The notes: a model not told the origin generated them from the letters alone. A stretch of DNA of 64,000 nucleotides from Phreatobacter stygius (GCF_005144885.1 NZ_CP039690.1:3857001-3921000); one strand, 5' to 3'; numbered from the stretch's first letter, positions 45,355 to 55,115 are shown. Translations and numbers: made by a program.

Positions 45355-46455
45355 TTACAGCACCAGGCCGCTGGCGCCGTCGATCAGGTGCATGTGGTTG
45401 AGGTCGGCGGCAAGCCGCATCGGCTCGCCGTCGCGGGCGCCGGCATTCGGGTCGACCCGGCCGCACAGCTGGGCGCCCTCGATGGCGAAATAGACCAGCG
45501 TCTCGTTGCCCATCGGTTCGATGACGTCGAGCTTGACCTGGAACGGTTCCTTGCCCGGCGCCATATGCGCGTCGGTCTCGGTGATATGTTCGGGCCTGAG
45601 CCCCAGCAGCAGCTCGGTCTTGCCGAGATGCGGCCGGTAGCGCGCCGCTTTCGCTTCCGGCAAGGCCAGCGCGATCGTATCGGTCAGCCGGATCCGCAAG
45701 CCGCCGCTCGCCTCCTCGAGCCGGGCCGGGATGAAGTTCATCGCCGGCGAGCCGATGAAGCCCGCGACGAAACGGGTCTTCGGCTGATGGTAGAGCTCGT
45801 TCGGCGGCCCGATCTGCTCGATCCGGCCATGGTTCATCACCACCACCCGGTCGGCCAGCGTCATCGCCTCGACCTGGTCGTGGGTGACATAGACGGTGGT
45901 GGTGCGCACGCGCAGATGCACCTTCTTGATCTCGGTGCGCATCTGCACGCGCAGCTTGGCATCGAGGTTCGACAAGGGTTCATCGAACAGGAAAACCTTC
46001 GGGTGGCGCACGATGGCGCGGCCCATGGCGACGCGCTGGCGCTGGCCGCCGGACAAGGCCTTGGGCTTGCGGTTCAATAGTTCGGTGATGTCGAGGATGC
46101 GGGCCGCCTCGTCGACGCGCTGCTTGATCTCGGCTTTCGGAAAATGCTTCAGGCGGAGCCCGAACGACATGTTCTCGGCCACCGTCATATGCGGGTAGAG
46201 CGCATAGTTCTGGAACACCATGGCGATGTCCCGGTCCTTCGGCGGCACGTCGTTGACGACATCGCCGTCAATGGCGATCTCGCCGTCGGAAATGTCTTCC
46301 AGCCCCGCGATCATCCTGAGGGTGGTCGACTTGCCGCAGCCGGACGGGCCGACCAGCACGACGAATTCATGGTCGGCAATGTCGAGATTGATGCCGCGCA
46401 CGGCCTCCACGTCGTCATAACGCTTGACGATATTGCTCAGGGTTACGCCTGCCAT
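45355..46455 (-). CDS. Sugar-type ABC transporter ATP-binding protein (UgpC/MalK-like)
   Basis: This 366-residue ATPase is of the CUT1 class: Walker A G-P-S-G-C-G-K-S-T near 38, Q-loop F-Q-N-Y-A-L-Y-P-H-M, signature L-S-G-G-Q-R-Q-R and Walker B L-F-D-E-P-L-S-N-L-D. A C-terminal TOBE/MalK regulatory domain begins at about 235. It is the last gene of the minus-strand operon, ten bases after the second permease. It energises uptake of a carbohydrate or polyol; the exact substrate is unknown. Confidence 0.93.
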   Translation of the reverse strand: MAGVTLSNIVKRYDDVEAVRGINLDIADHEFVVLVGPSGCGKSTTLRMIAGLEDISDGEIAIDGDVVNDVPPKDRDIAMVFQNYALYPHMTVAENMSFGLRLKHFPKAEIKQRVDEAARILDITELLNRKPKALSGGQRQRVAMGRAIVRHPKVFLFDEPLSNLDAKLRVQMRTEIKKVHLRVRTTTVYVTHDQVEAMTLADRVVVMNHGRIEQIGPPNELYHQPKTRFVAGFIGSPAMNFIPARLEEASGGLRIRLTDTIALALPEAKAARYRPHLGKTELLLGLRPEHITETDAHMAPGKEPFQVKLDVIEPMGNETLVYFAIEGAQLCGRVDPNAGARDGEPMRLAADLNHMHLIDGASGLVL

Positions 46456-46465
46456 ATTTGCCTCT

Positions 46466-47377
46466 TCAGCCCTTGGTCGCGCCGGCGGTGAGACCCGCGA
46501 TGTAATAGTCCATCAGGAAGGCGTAGATGATCAGCGGCGGGGCGGCGCCCAGAAGCGCGCCGGTCATGATCTGGCCCCAGTTGAACACGTCGCCCTTGAT
46601 CAGCGTGGTGATGATGCCGACCGGCAGCACCAGCTGGTCGACCGAGGTCGTGAAGGCGAGCGGATAGAGGAACTGCGCCCAGCTGACCGTGAAGGCGAAG
46701 ATGGTCGCCGCGATGATGCCGGGCAGCGCCACCGGAATGAAGATGCGGGTCAGCGTCTGCAGCCAGCTCGCCCCGTCGATGATCGCCGCCTCGTCCAGCT
46801 CCTTCGGGATCGAGGCGAAATAGCCGATCATGATCCAGGTGCAGAACGGCACGGTAAGCGTCGGATAGACCACCAGCAGAACCCACCAGCGGTTCAGGAG
46901 CTGGATGCCGGTCCATTCGTGGAACACCGCGAACATCTTGAACAGCGGGATGAACAACAGCGTGTCCGGCACCAGATAGGTCAGGAACACGCCGGTCGCC
47001 AGCGTCGCCGAGCCCCAGAAGCGCATGCGCGCCAGCGCGAAGGCCGCCGGGATCGAGATCAGCATGGTGATGGTCACCACGAAGGTCGAGACGATCAGCG
47101 AGTTCTTGAAGAAGGTCAGATATTGCGGCGAGGTCAGAAGCCCGGTGTAGTTTTCCAGGGTCGGATGGAACACCCACCAGGGATTGGTCGCCGCCGAGAT
47201 TTCCGTGCTGGTCTTCAGCGACGTGATGAACATGTAGACCGGCGGCAGCAGGAAGAAGATCACGAACAGCGTGAGGAAAAAATAGGACCATTTCAGCGCC
47301 CAGGCGCGGTCCCGGCTCATGCTGCCGTAACCGGTCTTGCGGGTCGGTGCGCCCTTGTCGAGAACGGCTGCGGTCAT
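46466..47377 (-). CDS. CUT1 ABC transporter permease, MalG/UgpE-like
   Basis: This 303-residue protein has six helices after a ~30-residue cytoplasmic tail. The EAA coupling loop is D-E-A-A-I-I-D-G-A-S near residue 205 with a following I-F-I-P-V-A-L-P. The ATG at 47377 overlaps the stop of the first permease by one base; the longer open frame upstream is not used. It forms the channel with the next gene. Confidence 0.92.
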   Translation of the reverse strand: MTAAVLDKGAPTRKTGYGSMSRDRAWALKWSYFFLTLFVIFFLLPPVYMFITSLKTSTEISAATNPWWVFHPTLENYTGLLTSPQYLTFFKNSLIVSTFVVTITMLISIPAAFALARMRFWGSATLATGVFLTYLVPDTLLFIPLFKMFAVFHEWTGIQLLNRWWVLLVVYPTLTVPFCTWIMIGYFASIPKELDEAAIIDGASWLQTLTRIFIPVALPGIIAATIFAFTVSWAQFLYPLAFTTSVDQLVLPVGIITTLIKGDVFNWGQIMTGALLGAAPPLIIYAFLMDYYIAGLTAGATKG

Positions 47378-48393
47378 CAGGCTTCGTTCCCCCGTTTGGT
47401 GATGTCGCGCAGGATGAAGATCGCGGCGATCGCCAGGATCGGTACCATGAACAGCGAAACGCTCGCGCCGAGCGGGATGTCGCCGCCTTCGATGCCGATG
47501 CGGAACGCCCAGGTGGCGAACAGGTGGGTCTTGTCCAGCGGCCCGCCGGCGGTCAGCACGCGCACGATGTCGAAATTGGCGAAGGTGACGATGGTCGAGA
47601 ACAGCGCCGTGATGGCGATGATGTTGCGCATCATCGGCAGCGTCACGTACCAGATCCGCTGCCACCAGTTGGCGCCGTCGATGGCCGCCGCCTCATAGAG
47701 CTGGTCGGGCACCGATTTCAGCGCCGCCAGATACATGATCATGAAGAACGGCGCGCCGACCCAGATATTGACCAGGATCACCGAGAACCGCGCCCAGTTG
47801 GCATTGCCGGTCCAGGGGATCGGCCCGGCATTGAAGGCGCTCAGCGCATAGTTGAAGGCGCTGTAGGACGGGTCGAACAGCCACAGCCAGGCGAGCGTGC
47901 TCATCGCCGGCGGGATCACCCAGGGGATCAGCAGCATGCCGCGCCATTTGCGCTGGCCCTTGGCCGGGATGTTGTGGACGAAATGGGCGACGATGAAGCC
48001 GATCAGCGCCTTGAAGATCACCGCGCTGATGGCGAACAGGCAGGACTGCCAGACCACCATCCAGAAGGTTTCGCGGGTGAACAGGAACTGGATGTTGCCG
48101 AACGGGATATAGCCGCAAATGGCATCCGGCAGCCATTGGCAGTTCCGCATCCAGGCCACGCTGGTCATCGATTTTCTCAAAGTCGACAGATAGATGGCGT
48201 AGAACGCCGGGTACACCACCAGGGTCAGGATCAGCAGGATCAACGGCAGCGCCATGAAGAAGGCGATGGTCGATTTGCGCTGCAGGAATTTGCGCAGGCC
48301 CGACGGCCGGGCCTTGGCGCGCACGCGTGTTGATGTCGTGGCATTCGAAGACAGGGCCGTGTCGACCATGGACCGCCTCTCGCTCTGGGACAT
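47377..48393 (-). CDS. CUT1 ABC transporter permease, MalF/UgpA-like
   Basis: This 338-residue protein has about six helices and an EAA loop Y-E-A-A-A-I-D-G-A-N-W-W-Q-R-I-W near 240. An unusual large segment between helices 1 and 2 contains two cysteines (R-N-C-Q-W-L and A-I-C-G-Y) and probably faces the periplasm. The ~40-residue N-terminal tail is basic. It lies between the receptor gene (111-base gap) and the second permease. Confidence 0.92.
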   Translation of the reverse strand: MSQSERRSMVDTALSSNATTSTRVRAKARPSGLRKFLQRKSTIAFFMALPLILLILTLVVYPAFYAIYLSTLRKSMTSVAWMRNCQWLPDAICGYIPFGNIQFLFTRETFWMVVWQSCLFAISAVIFKALIGFIVAHFVHNIPAKGQRKWRGMLLIPWVIPPAMSTLAWLWLFDPSYSAFNYALSAFNAGPIPWTGNANWARFSVILVNIWVGAPFFMIMYLAALKSVPDQLYEAAAIDGANWWQRIWYVTLPMMRNIIAITALFSTIVTFANFDIVRVLTAGGPLDKTHLFATWAFRIGIEGGDIPLGASVSLFMVPILAIAAIFILRDITKRGNEA

Positions 48394-48504
48394 GAATTCA
48401 CCTCCCGCCGAGCGCCCGAAAGCCCCGGCGGGACGGTGATCGAGGGGCGCCTGCCGCGGCGCCCCCCAAAGGGCTGGATCCCGATGCCGGGATCGGCTTC
48501 TGCC

Positions 48505-49845
48505 TCAGCCGCGCAGGAAGCCCTCGACCTCGCTCTCGGCCCAGGCGAGCGTGCGTTCCATCGGTTCGCCCTGCATGTGGCGCACGATCATCTTGGTCAG
48601 CGTCGCCTGGGTGTAGATCTGCTGGGCGATCTTCGGCGGCGCCGGTGACGCTGCAATCGACAGGGTCTGGTGGTTGTGCGGGTTCGGGTAGTGGTAGAGC
48701 GTGCCTTTCGGCGGGCCTTCCTCGGCCCAGGTCTTCAGCGTGGTCAGTTTCTCGAATGACGGAATGTCGTAGCCGGCCGAGGCGGCGACGAATTTTTCGA
48801 CCGCCGCCGGCTGCGACAGGGCGACCAGCAGGCTCTTCGCCGCCGGCTTGTTCTGCGAGAAGCTCCAGATGTTCCAGAAATAGGGCAGGAACGGCGCGAA
48901 GCGGCCTTTCGGACCGGCCGGGAAGCCGTGGGTCCAGCATTGCGCGGCGATCTGCGGCGCGTCGCGTTTGGCCACCGCCCAGGCGCTCGGCGGGTTCATG
49001 ATCAGGGCGCCGCGGCCGGACACCAGCCAGCGGTTGTTCGAGCCGTCGTCCCAGGCCGGCGCGTCGGCCGGATAGAACTTGGCGACCCTGGCGCAATAGT
49101 CGAGCGCCTGGCGCACCGCGTCGGACTTGACCGTCAGCTCGCCCTTGGCGTCGACCAGCGCGGCGCCAAAGGCCTGGAAGAAGGCGCCGGCGGTGTCGAC
49201 TGAATCGGTCGTCTCGCCGAGCCCGATGCCGAACGGCACGCCGCCCTTGTGGCAGGCTTCCGCGGCCTTGGCATAGGTCTCCATGGTCCAGCTGTCGGCC
49301 TTGGGTGCGGCACCCGCCGGATACAGCGCCTGGATGTCGATGCCGGCATGCTGTTTCAAAAGGTCGATGCGCGTGCATGGCCCCTTGATCTGCGAGCCGA
49401 TGGTGGCCGGCACGCCGAGCCACTTGTCGCCGAGCTTGCCGAGATATTGCACCGTGCCGTTGACCTGGCCGTTCTGGGCGATCAGCTGCGGCATGATGTC
49501 GTTGCAGGGTTCCAGCAGGTCGGCCTGGGCATGGGGCCACCAGGTCGGCATGGCCAGCATGTCATGGCCCGATTTCGCCTGGGCTTCGGCCGCGATGGTC
49601 AGGAGGTTCTTGTTGCCCTGCGAGGGGATATAATCGATTGAGACGTCGACCTTCTCCTTGGCCGCCCATTCGTTGACGACGGCGGTCGAGGTGGTGTTGG
49701 CGCCGGGCACCCAGTGGTCCCACAGGCCGATCGACAGCTTGCCGGCGGCATGGGCGCCGCGGACGTAAGGGGCGGCGATCGCCACGGTGGTCAGGGCGGT
49801 CGTGGTCGCAAGGAAACGACGTCGCGTCACTTCGCGCTTGTACAT
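48505..49845 (-). CDS. CUT1 ABC transporter substrate-binding protein
   Basis: This 446-residue receptor of the extracellular solute-binding family 1 starts with a twin-arginine signal (V-T-R-R-R-F-L-A-T-T-T-A-L, cleavage near A-H-A). The mature protein shows I-G-L-W-D-H-W-V-P-G-A-N and a ligand groove rich in tryptophan (T-W-W-P-H, W-N-I-W). It is the first gene of the operon. A GGAGG site precedes the start. Sugar, sugar alcohol or glycerol-phosphate ligands are typical; none can be chosen. Confidence 0.92.
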   Translation of the reverse strand: MYKREVTRRRFLATTTALTTVAIAAPYVRGAHAAGKLSIGLWDHWVPGANTTSTAVVNEWAAKEKVDVSIDYIPSQGNKNLLTIAAEAQAKSGHDMLAMPTWWPHAQADLLEPCNDIMPQLIAQNGQVNGTVQYLGKLGDKWLGVPATIGSQIKGPCTRIDLLKQHAGIDIQALYPAGAAPKADSWTMETYAKAAEACHKGGVPFGIGLGETTDSVDTAGAFFQAFGAALVDAKGELTVKSDAVRQALDYCARVAKFYPADAPAWDDGSNNRWLVSGRGALIMNPPSAWAVAKRDAPQIAAQCWTHGFPAGPKGRFAPFLPYFWNIWSFSQNKPAAKSLLVALSQPAAVEKFVAASAGYDIPSFEKLTTLKTWAEEGPPKGTLYHYPNPHNHQTLSIAASPAPPKIAQQIYTQATLTKMIVRHMQGEPMERTLAWAESEVEGFLRG

Positions 49846-50455
49846 CGGATAGTCCTCCCTCTTGGCACGTACGGGATAACCCCGCGCGTGGTTCGCGCCC
49901 GGCTGTTCTTGATTGCGGATTTCGGGAACGCAGCTCAGGTCAGGCGACTGCGATCACGACCCCTCAGCTCAGACGACGTGACCAGTAAACGCTAAATTTC
50001 GCCTCTGTCCTAGATACCAATCCTGGTGTCGGCGAAGAATTATACGCTTCGCACCTGCACAATCGGCGCCGATTGCTGGGCGGAATCTTATTTGCACCGC
50101 AGCAGTAACGATCGCCGCCACGCCAGCGAATGACTGGCAAAGGCGCTTCGGCGATCCGGCCTGCCGGATTCGGTCAGTCGTCATGTTGCAACGCACGCGG
50201 AAAGGCCGCGGAATCGAAAGCAGTGCCCAAGCTTTCGTCAGATCGAGACAGCAAGGCTGTCGTTTTCGCCCGAAGCCATCTGTTCGAACAAAAGATCGTG
50301 TCAGGTCATCGACATATGCCTCATTTCTGTTCAGACTGGTTCTAACATGCCGAGTCAGGGGAACATTGGCCGTCATGTCGTCCGATGCCGTCATGGCGTG
50401 CCGCGCGAGCGGCCGCAGCCGGCGGAAGGCGAATTCATTGCTCCAGGAGGAATGA
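49846..50455. other. Long divergent intergenic region, lower GC
   Basis: This 610-base gap separates the CUT1 operon and the korC-like gene and is visibly less GC-rich than its surroundings. It has no convincing gene: short open frames on both strands give compositions unlike proteins. It contains AATCGGCGCCGATT at 50061-50074, a perfect 14-base palindrome 215 bases before the receptor start, which may be an operator. AGGAGG at 50445-50450 is the ribosome site of the next gene. Confidence 0.6.
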
Positions 50456-52246
50456 GTGACGCCTACTGATATCGTGGATCCCGATTACTTTCATAAAGTC
50501 GTCGACTGCCAATGGGCCTGCCCCGCACACACGCCAGTCCCCGAATACATCCGAAGGATCTCGGCGGGGGACTATACCGGGGCCTATCTGATCAACTGGA
50601 AGTCCAACGTTTTTCCAGGAATCCTCGGGCGTACCTGTGACCGCCCCTGCGAGCCGGCCTGCCGGCGCGGGCGGGTCGAGGAGGAGCCGGTCGCGATCTG
50701 CCGGCTGAAGCGGGTCGCCGCCGACTACAAGAACGACATTTCGGCCTTCCTGCCAAAGCCCGTCACCCAGCGCAACGGCCGGCGCATCGCCTGCATCGGC
50801 GGCGGTCCGGCGTCCTTGACGGTCGCCCGCGACCTGGCGCCGCTCGGCTACGAGGTCGTGGTGTTCGACCAGGACGCCAAGGCGGGTGGCATGATGCGCT
50901 CGCAGATCCCGAAATTCCGCCTGCCCGACAGCGTCATCGACGAGGAGGTCGGTTATGTCATGGCCACCGGTGTCGAGTTTCGCGGCGGCCGGCGCATCGA
51001 CAGCCTGAAGAAGGTGCTGGCCGAGGGTTTCGACGCGGTCTTCGTCGGCACCGGCGCGCCGCGCGGCCGCGACCTCGACCTGCCGGGCCGGCGCGAGGCC
51101 GGCGCCAATATCCATATTGGCATTGACTGGCTGTCCTCGGTGTCGTTCGGCCATGTCGAGGCGATCGGCAGACGGGTCATCGTGCTCGGCGGCGGCAATA
51201 CCGCGATGGATTGCTGCCGGTCGTCGCGCCGCCTCGGCGGTGTCGACGTCAAGGTCATCGTCCGCTCCGGCTTCGACGAGATGAAGGCCTCGCCCTGGGA
51301 GAAGGAGGATGCCATTCACGAGGGCATTCCGATCCTCAATTTCATGGTGCCCAAGGCTTTCACCCACGACAGGGGCCGGCTCACCGGCATGCTGTTCGAG
51401 AAGGTCAAGGCCGAGATCGACGACCAGGGCCGGCGCAATCTGGTGCCGACCGGCGAGCCGGACGAACATGTCGCCTGCGACGACGTGCTGATCGCGGTCG
51501 GCCAGGAGAACACCTTCCCCTGGATCGAGCGCGACATCGGTCTCGCCTTCGACCGCTGGGGCATGCCGGTGGTCGACCCGAAGACCTTCCAGTCGAGCCT
51601 CAGCAATGTGTTTTTCGGCGGCGACGCCGCGCTCGGGCCGAAAAACATCATCTGGGCGGTCGCCCACGGCCATGACGCGGCGATCTCGATCGACGCCTTC
51701 TGCCGCGACGCCGACATCGCCATCCGGCCGCCGCCCATGGTGACGCTGATCAGCCAGAAGATGGGCATTCACGAATGGTCCTACGACAACGCCATCGCCA
51801 ATGACCTGCGCTTCAAGGTGCCGACCCTCGAAAGCGCCATCGCGCTGAAGGATATCCGCACCGAGGTCGAGCTCGGCTTCGATCCCAAGCTCGGTTTCGC
51901 CGAGGCCCAGCGCTGCCTCAATTGCGACGTCCAGACGGTGTTCGAGGCCAAGCTCTGCATCGAGTGCGACGCCTGTGTCGACATTTGCCCGATGGACTGC
52001 ATCACCTTCACCGGCAACGGCGCGGAAGACGAGCTCAGGCTCAGGTTGAATGCGCCGGCCGAGAACCGCGGCCAGGCGATCTATGTCGCCGACGGGCTGA
52101 AGACCGGCCGCGTCATGGCCAAGGACGAAGACGTCTGCCTGCATTGCGGGCTCTGCGCCGAACGCTGTCCGACGGGGGCCTGGGACATGCAGAAATCGAT
52201 CATTGAAATGACACACGCGGGGCATGCATGCCAATCGAGAGCGTGA
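50456..52246 (+). CDS. GltD-like NAD(P) oxidoreductase with two 4Fe-4S clusters, partner of KorAB
   Basis: This 596-residue flavin/iron-sulfur protein has an N-terminal cysteine region (C-Q-W-A-C-P, R-T-C-D-R-P-C-E-P-A-C-R-R-G) like glutamate synthase small subunit. Two Rossmann motifs follow (I-G-G-G-P-A-S near 113; V-L-G-G-G-N-T-A near 242). At the C-terminus are two ferredoxin motifs, C-I-E-C-D-A-C-V-D-I-C-P and C-L-H-C-G-L-C-A-E-R-C-P. It probably moves electrons between NAD(P) and the 2-oxoacid oxidoreductase encoded next. It starts with GTG (AGGAGG five bases ahead); a nearby ATG is out of frame. It overlaps korA by 19 bases. Confidence 0.9.
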   Translation: MTPTDIVDPDYFHKVVDCQWACPAHTPVPEYIRRISAGDYTGAYLINWKSNVFPGILGRTCDRPCEPACRRGRVEEEPVAICRLKRVAADYKNDISAFLPKPVTQRNGRRIACIGGGPASLTVARDLAPLGYEVVVFDQDAKAGGMMRSQIPKFRLPDSVIDEEVGYVMATGVEFRGGRRIDSLKKVLAEGFDAVFVGTGAPRGRDLDLPGRREAGANIHIGIDWLSSVSFGHVEAIGRRVIVLGGGNTAMDCCRSSRRLGGVDVKVIVRSGFDEMKASPWEKEDAIHEGIPILNFMVPKAFTHDRGRLTGMLFEKVKAEIDDQGRRNLVPTGEPDEHVACDDVLIAVGQENTFPWIERDIGLAFDRWGMPVVDPKTFQSSLSNVFFGGDAALGPKNIIWAVAHGHDAAISIDAFCRDADIAIRPPPMVTLISQKMGIHEWSYDNAIANDLRFKVPTLESAIALKDIRTEVELGFDPKLGFAEAQRCLNCDVQTVFEAKLCIECDACVDICPMDCITFTGNGAEDELRLRLNAPAENRGQAIYVADGLKTGRVMAKDEDVCLHCGLCAERCPTGAWDMQKSIIEMTHAGHACQSRA

Positions 52247-54063
52247 ATGACTTTGTTGTTCGCTTCGCCAATGTGAATGGATCGGGTTCGGCCAGTGCCA
52301 ATCAGCTGTTTGCCCGCGCCATCATGCGCATGGGCGTGCCGATAGCGCCGCGCAACATCTTCCCCTCCAACATTCAGGGCTTGCCGACCTGGTACGAGGT
52401 GAGGGTGACCGAAGCCGACCATCTCGGCGCCCGCGGCGGCACCGACCTGATGGTCGCGATGAACCCGCAGACCTGGGACAAGGACGTCGCCGCGATCGAG
52501 CCCGGCGGCTACCTGTTTTACGATTCCTCGCGGCCGATCCCGGCCTCCAAGCTGCGCACCGACGTCAGTGTCATCGGCATGCCGCTGACCGATATCGTCA
52601 ACCGCGAATATTCCGATCCGCGCCAGCGCCAGCTGTTCAAGAACATCATCTATGTCGGCGCGCTCGCGGCCCTGCTCGACATCGAGATCGGCGTCGTCGA
52701 GACGCTGATCGGCGAGCAGTTCAAGGGCAAGGACAAGCTCATCGCGCCGAACCACAGGGCGCTGCATATCGGCTTCGATTATGCCAAGGCGAACTTCGCC
52801 TGCCCGATCGGCCTGCGCGTCCGGCGCGCCGACAAGGTCGGCGACCGCATCTTCGTCGAAGGCAATGCCGCCGCCGGGCTCGGCGCGGTCTATGGCGGCG
52901 CGACGGTGTGCGCCTGGTATCCGATCACGCCCTCGACCTCGCTCGCCGAGGCCTTCGAGCGCTATTGCGTCCGCCTGCGCACCGATCCCGACACCGGCAA
53001 GCGGCGCTACGCCATCGTCCAGGCCGAGGACGAGCTCGCCTCCATCGGCATGGTGGTGGGCGCTGCCTGGAACGGCGCGCGCGCCTTCACCGCAACCTCC
53101 GGCCCCGGCATATCCTTGATGCAGGAGTTCTTGGGGCTCGCCTATTTCGCCGAGATCCCGGCGGTGCTGTTCGACGTCCAGCGCGGCGGCCCGTCGACCG
53201 GCATGCCGACGCGCACGCAACAATCGGACATCCTGATCTGCGCCTATGCCGCCCATGGCGACACCAAACACGTGCTGCTGTTTCCGCGTGACCCGCACGA
53301 GGCCTTCACCTTCGGGGCCCAGGCCTTCGATCTCGCCGACCGGCTGCAGACGCCGATCTTCGTCATGCTCGATCTCGATATCGGCATGAACCAGCACCTC
53401 TGCGCGCCCTTCGCCTGGGACGACGCCAGGCTGCTCGACCGCGGCAAGGTGATGACCCATGACGAGCTGGAGGCCGGGCGCGATTTCGGCCGCTATCTCG
53501 ACGTCGACGGCGACGGCATCCCCTACCGGACCTATCCGGGCACCCATCCCTCGCGTGGTTCGTTCTTCACCCGCGGCAGCACGCGCGACCGTTATGCCCG
53601 CTACACGGAAGAGGGCGCGCCCTATGTCGACAACATGGAGCGGCTCCTGCGCAAGTTCGAGACCGCCAAGGCGCTGGTGCCGCCGCCGCTGCTCGACAAG
53701 GCGGCGCAGCCGACCCGCATCGGCGTCATCCATTACGGCTCCACCGGGCCGGCCATGGACGAGGCGGTGAGGCTGCTCGGCGCCGACGGCGTGCATGTCG
53801 ATGCGCTGCGCGTGCGCGGTTTTCCGTTCAGTCACGCGGTGACCGACTTCATTGCCGATCACGAGCAGGTCTTCGTGGTCGAGCAGAATCGCGACGGCCA
53901 ATTGCGCACGCTGCTGCTCGCCGAATGCGGCATCGATCCGGCCCAGCTGGTCGCGGTGCTGCATTATGACGGCACGCCGATCACCGCCCGCTTCATCCGC
54001 CGCGAGATTGCCGCCAAGGCCTCGGTCATCCGGACCCCGGCCAGGCGCGAGGTGCTGTCATGA
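52228..54063 (+). CDS. korA: 2-oxoacid:ferredoxin oxidoreductase, fused gamma-alpha subunit
   Basis: This 611-residue subunit has an N-terminal gamma-type domain (about 10-190: G-S-G-S-A-S-A-N-Q-L-F-A-R-A, L-G-A-R-G-G-T-D). The alpha domain (200-420) has Y-P-I-T-P-S-T-S-L-A-E and T-S-G-P-G-I-S-L-M. The C-terminal domain II spans ~430-611. It oxidatively decarboxylates a 2-oxoacid, most often 2-oxoglutarate, with CoA. The start at 52228 lies inside the upstream gene; a GTG at 52243 is possible. The stop overlaps korB. The 2-oxoglutarate specificity is the usual annotation, not proven here. Confidence 0.9.
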   Translation: MPIESVNDFVVRFANVNGSGSASANQLFARAIMRMGVPIAPRNIFPSNIQGLPTWYEVRVTEADHLGARGGTDLMVAMNPQTWDKDVAAIEPGGYLFYDSSRPIPASKLRTDVSVIGMPLTDIVNREYSDPRQRQLFKNIIYVGALAALLDIEIGVVETLIGEQFKGKDKLIAPNHRALHIGFDYAKANFACPIGLRVRRADKVGDRIFVEGNAAAGLGAVYGGATVCAWYPITPSTSLAEAFERYCVRLRTDPDTGKRRYAIVQAEDELASIGMVVGAAWNGARAFTATSGPGISLMQEFLGLAYFAEIPAVLFDVQRGGPSTGMPTRTQQSDILICAYAAHGDTKHVLLFPRDPHEAFTFGAQAFDLADRLQTPIFVMLDLDIGMNQHLCAPFAWDDARLLDRGKVMTHDELEAGRDFGRYLDVDGDGIPYRTYPGTHPSRGSFFTRGSTRDRYARYTEEGAPYVDNMERLLRKFETAKALVPPPLLDKAAQPTRIGVIHYGSTGPAMDEAVRLLGADGVHVDALRVRGFPFSHAVTDFIADHEQVFVVEQNRDGQLRTLLLAECGIDPAQLVAVLHYDGTPITARFIRREIAAKASVIRTPARREVLS

Positions 54064-55115
54064 CCTATCTGGCCAAGCCGAAATTCCATCACCCGGCGAT
54101 CGAACTCAACGATCTCGGCTTCACCCACCGCGACTATGAGGGCGCCATCTCGACGCTCTGCGCCGGCTGCGGCCACGACTCCATCTCCTCGGCCATCATG
54201 CGCGCCTGTTTCGAGCTGAGCCTGCCGCCGCACCGCATCGCCAAGCTCTCCGGCATCGGCTGCTCGTCGAAGACCCCGACCTATTTCCTCGGCCAGTCGC
54301 ACGGCTTCAATTCGGTGCACGGGCGCATGCCCTCGGTGCTGACCGGCGCCAACCTGGCCAATCGCGACCTGATCTATCTCGGTGTCTCCGGCGACGGCGA
54401 CAGCGCCTCGATCGGCTTCGGCCAGTTCGCCCATGCCATCCGCCGCGCCGTCAACATGGTCTATATCGTCGAGAACAACGGCGTCTACGGCCTGACCAAG
54501 GGGCAGTTTTCGGCGACCTCCGACCGCGGTTCGAAGAGCAAGAAGGGCGTGATGAACGCCGATTCGCCGATCGACCTGGTGACCATCGCGCTGCAGCTCG
54601 GCGCGACCTTCGTCGCGCGCTCGTTCTCCGGCGACAAGGACCAGCTCGTGCCGCTGATCAAGGCCGCGCTGGAGCACAAGGGCGCCGCCTTCATCGACTG
54701 CATTTCGCCTTGTGTCGCCTTCAACAACCACGAGGGCTCGACCAAGAGTTTCGACTATGTCCGCGCCCATAATGCCGCGCTGAACTCGCTCGATTTCATC
54801 ACCGGTCGGGCGCCGATCACGGCCGACTATGCCGAGGGCACGACCCAGGACATCGCGCTGCATGACGGCTCGACGATCCGGCTGCGCAAGCTGAGCCTGG
54901 ATTACGACGTCAGCGATCGTGGCGCCGCGCTCAACCACCTCTACCAGGTCCATGCTTCCGGTGAGATCGCCACCGGACTGATCTATCTCGAGGATGATTC
55001 GAGTGATCTGCACGAGCGGCTGAACACCGACGAGCGGCCCTTGAACGCGCTGGCGGAGGCCGATCTTATCCCCGGCGCCGCGGCGCTCGCCAGGATCAAT
55101 GCCGGCCTGCGCTGA
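54060..55115 (+). CDS. korB: 2-oxoacid:ferredoxin oxidoreductase, beta subunit
   Basis: This 351-residue ThDP-binding subunit has C-A-G-C-G-H-D-S near residue 34 and the magnesium/ThDP motif G-D-G-D-S-A-S-I-G with E-N-N-G-V-Y-G-L-T-K-G-Q about 30 residues later. No extra ferredoxin domain is present; the clusters are carried by the GltD-like protein. It overlaps korA by four bases. With its neighbours it forms a three-gene enzyme like the NADP-linked 2-oxoglutarate:ferredoxin oxidoreductases of Thauera/Azoarcus (recalled). Confidence 0.92.
   Translation: MTYLAKPKFHHPAIELNDLGFTHRDYEGAISTLCAGCGHDSISSAIMRACFELSLPPHRIAKLSGIGCSSKTPTYFLGQSHGFNSVHGRMPSVLTGANLANRDLIYLGVSGDGDSASIGFGQFAHAIRRAVNMVYIVENNGVYGLTKGQFSATSDRGSKSKKGVMNADSPIDLVTIALQLGATFVARSFSGDKDQLVPLIKAALEHKGAAFIDCISPCVAFNNHEGSTKSFDYVRAHNAALNSLDFITGRAPITADYAEGTTQDIALHDGSTIRLRKLSLDYDVSDRGAALNHLYQVHASGEIATGLIYLEDDSSDLHERLNTDERPLNALAEADLIPGAAALARINAGLR

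Noticed and set aside
50130-50455. Short open frames in the gap before the korC-like gene
   Set aside because: Arg/Ser-rich translations with no recognisable pattern and no ribosome sites.
52081-53964. A 627-codon minus-strand open frame over korA
   Set aside because: Antisense shadow with high Asp/Arg/Gly content and no ribosome site.
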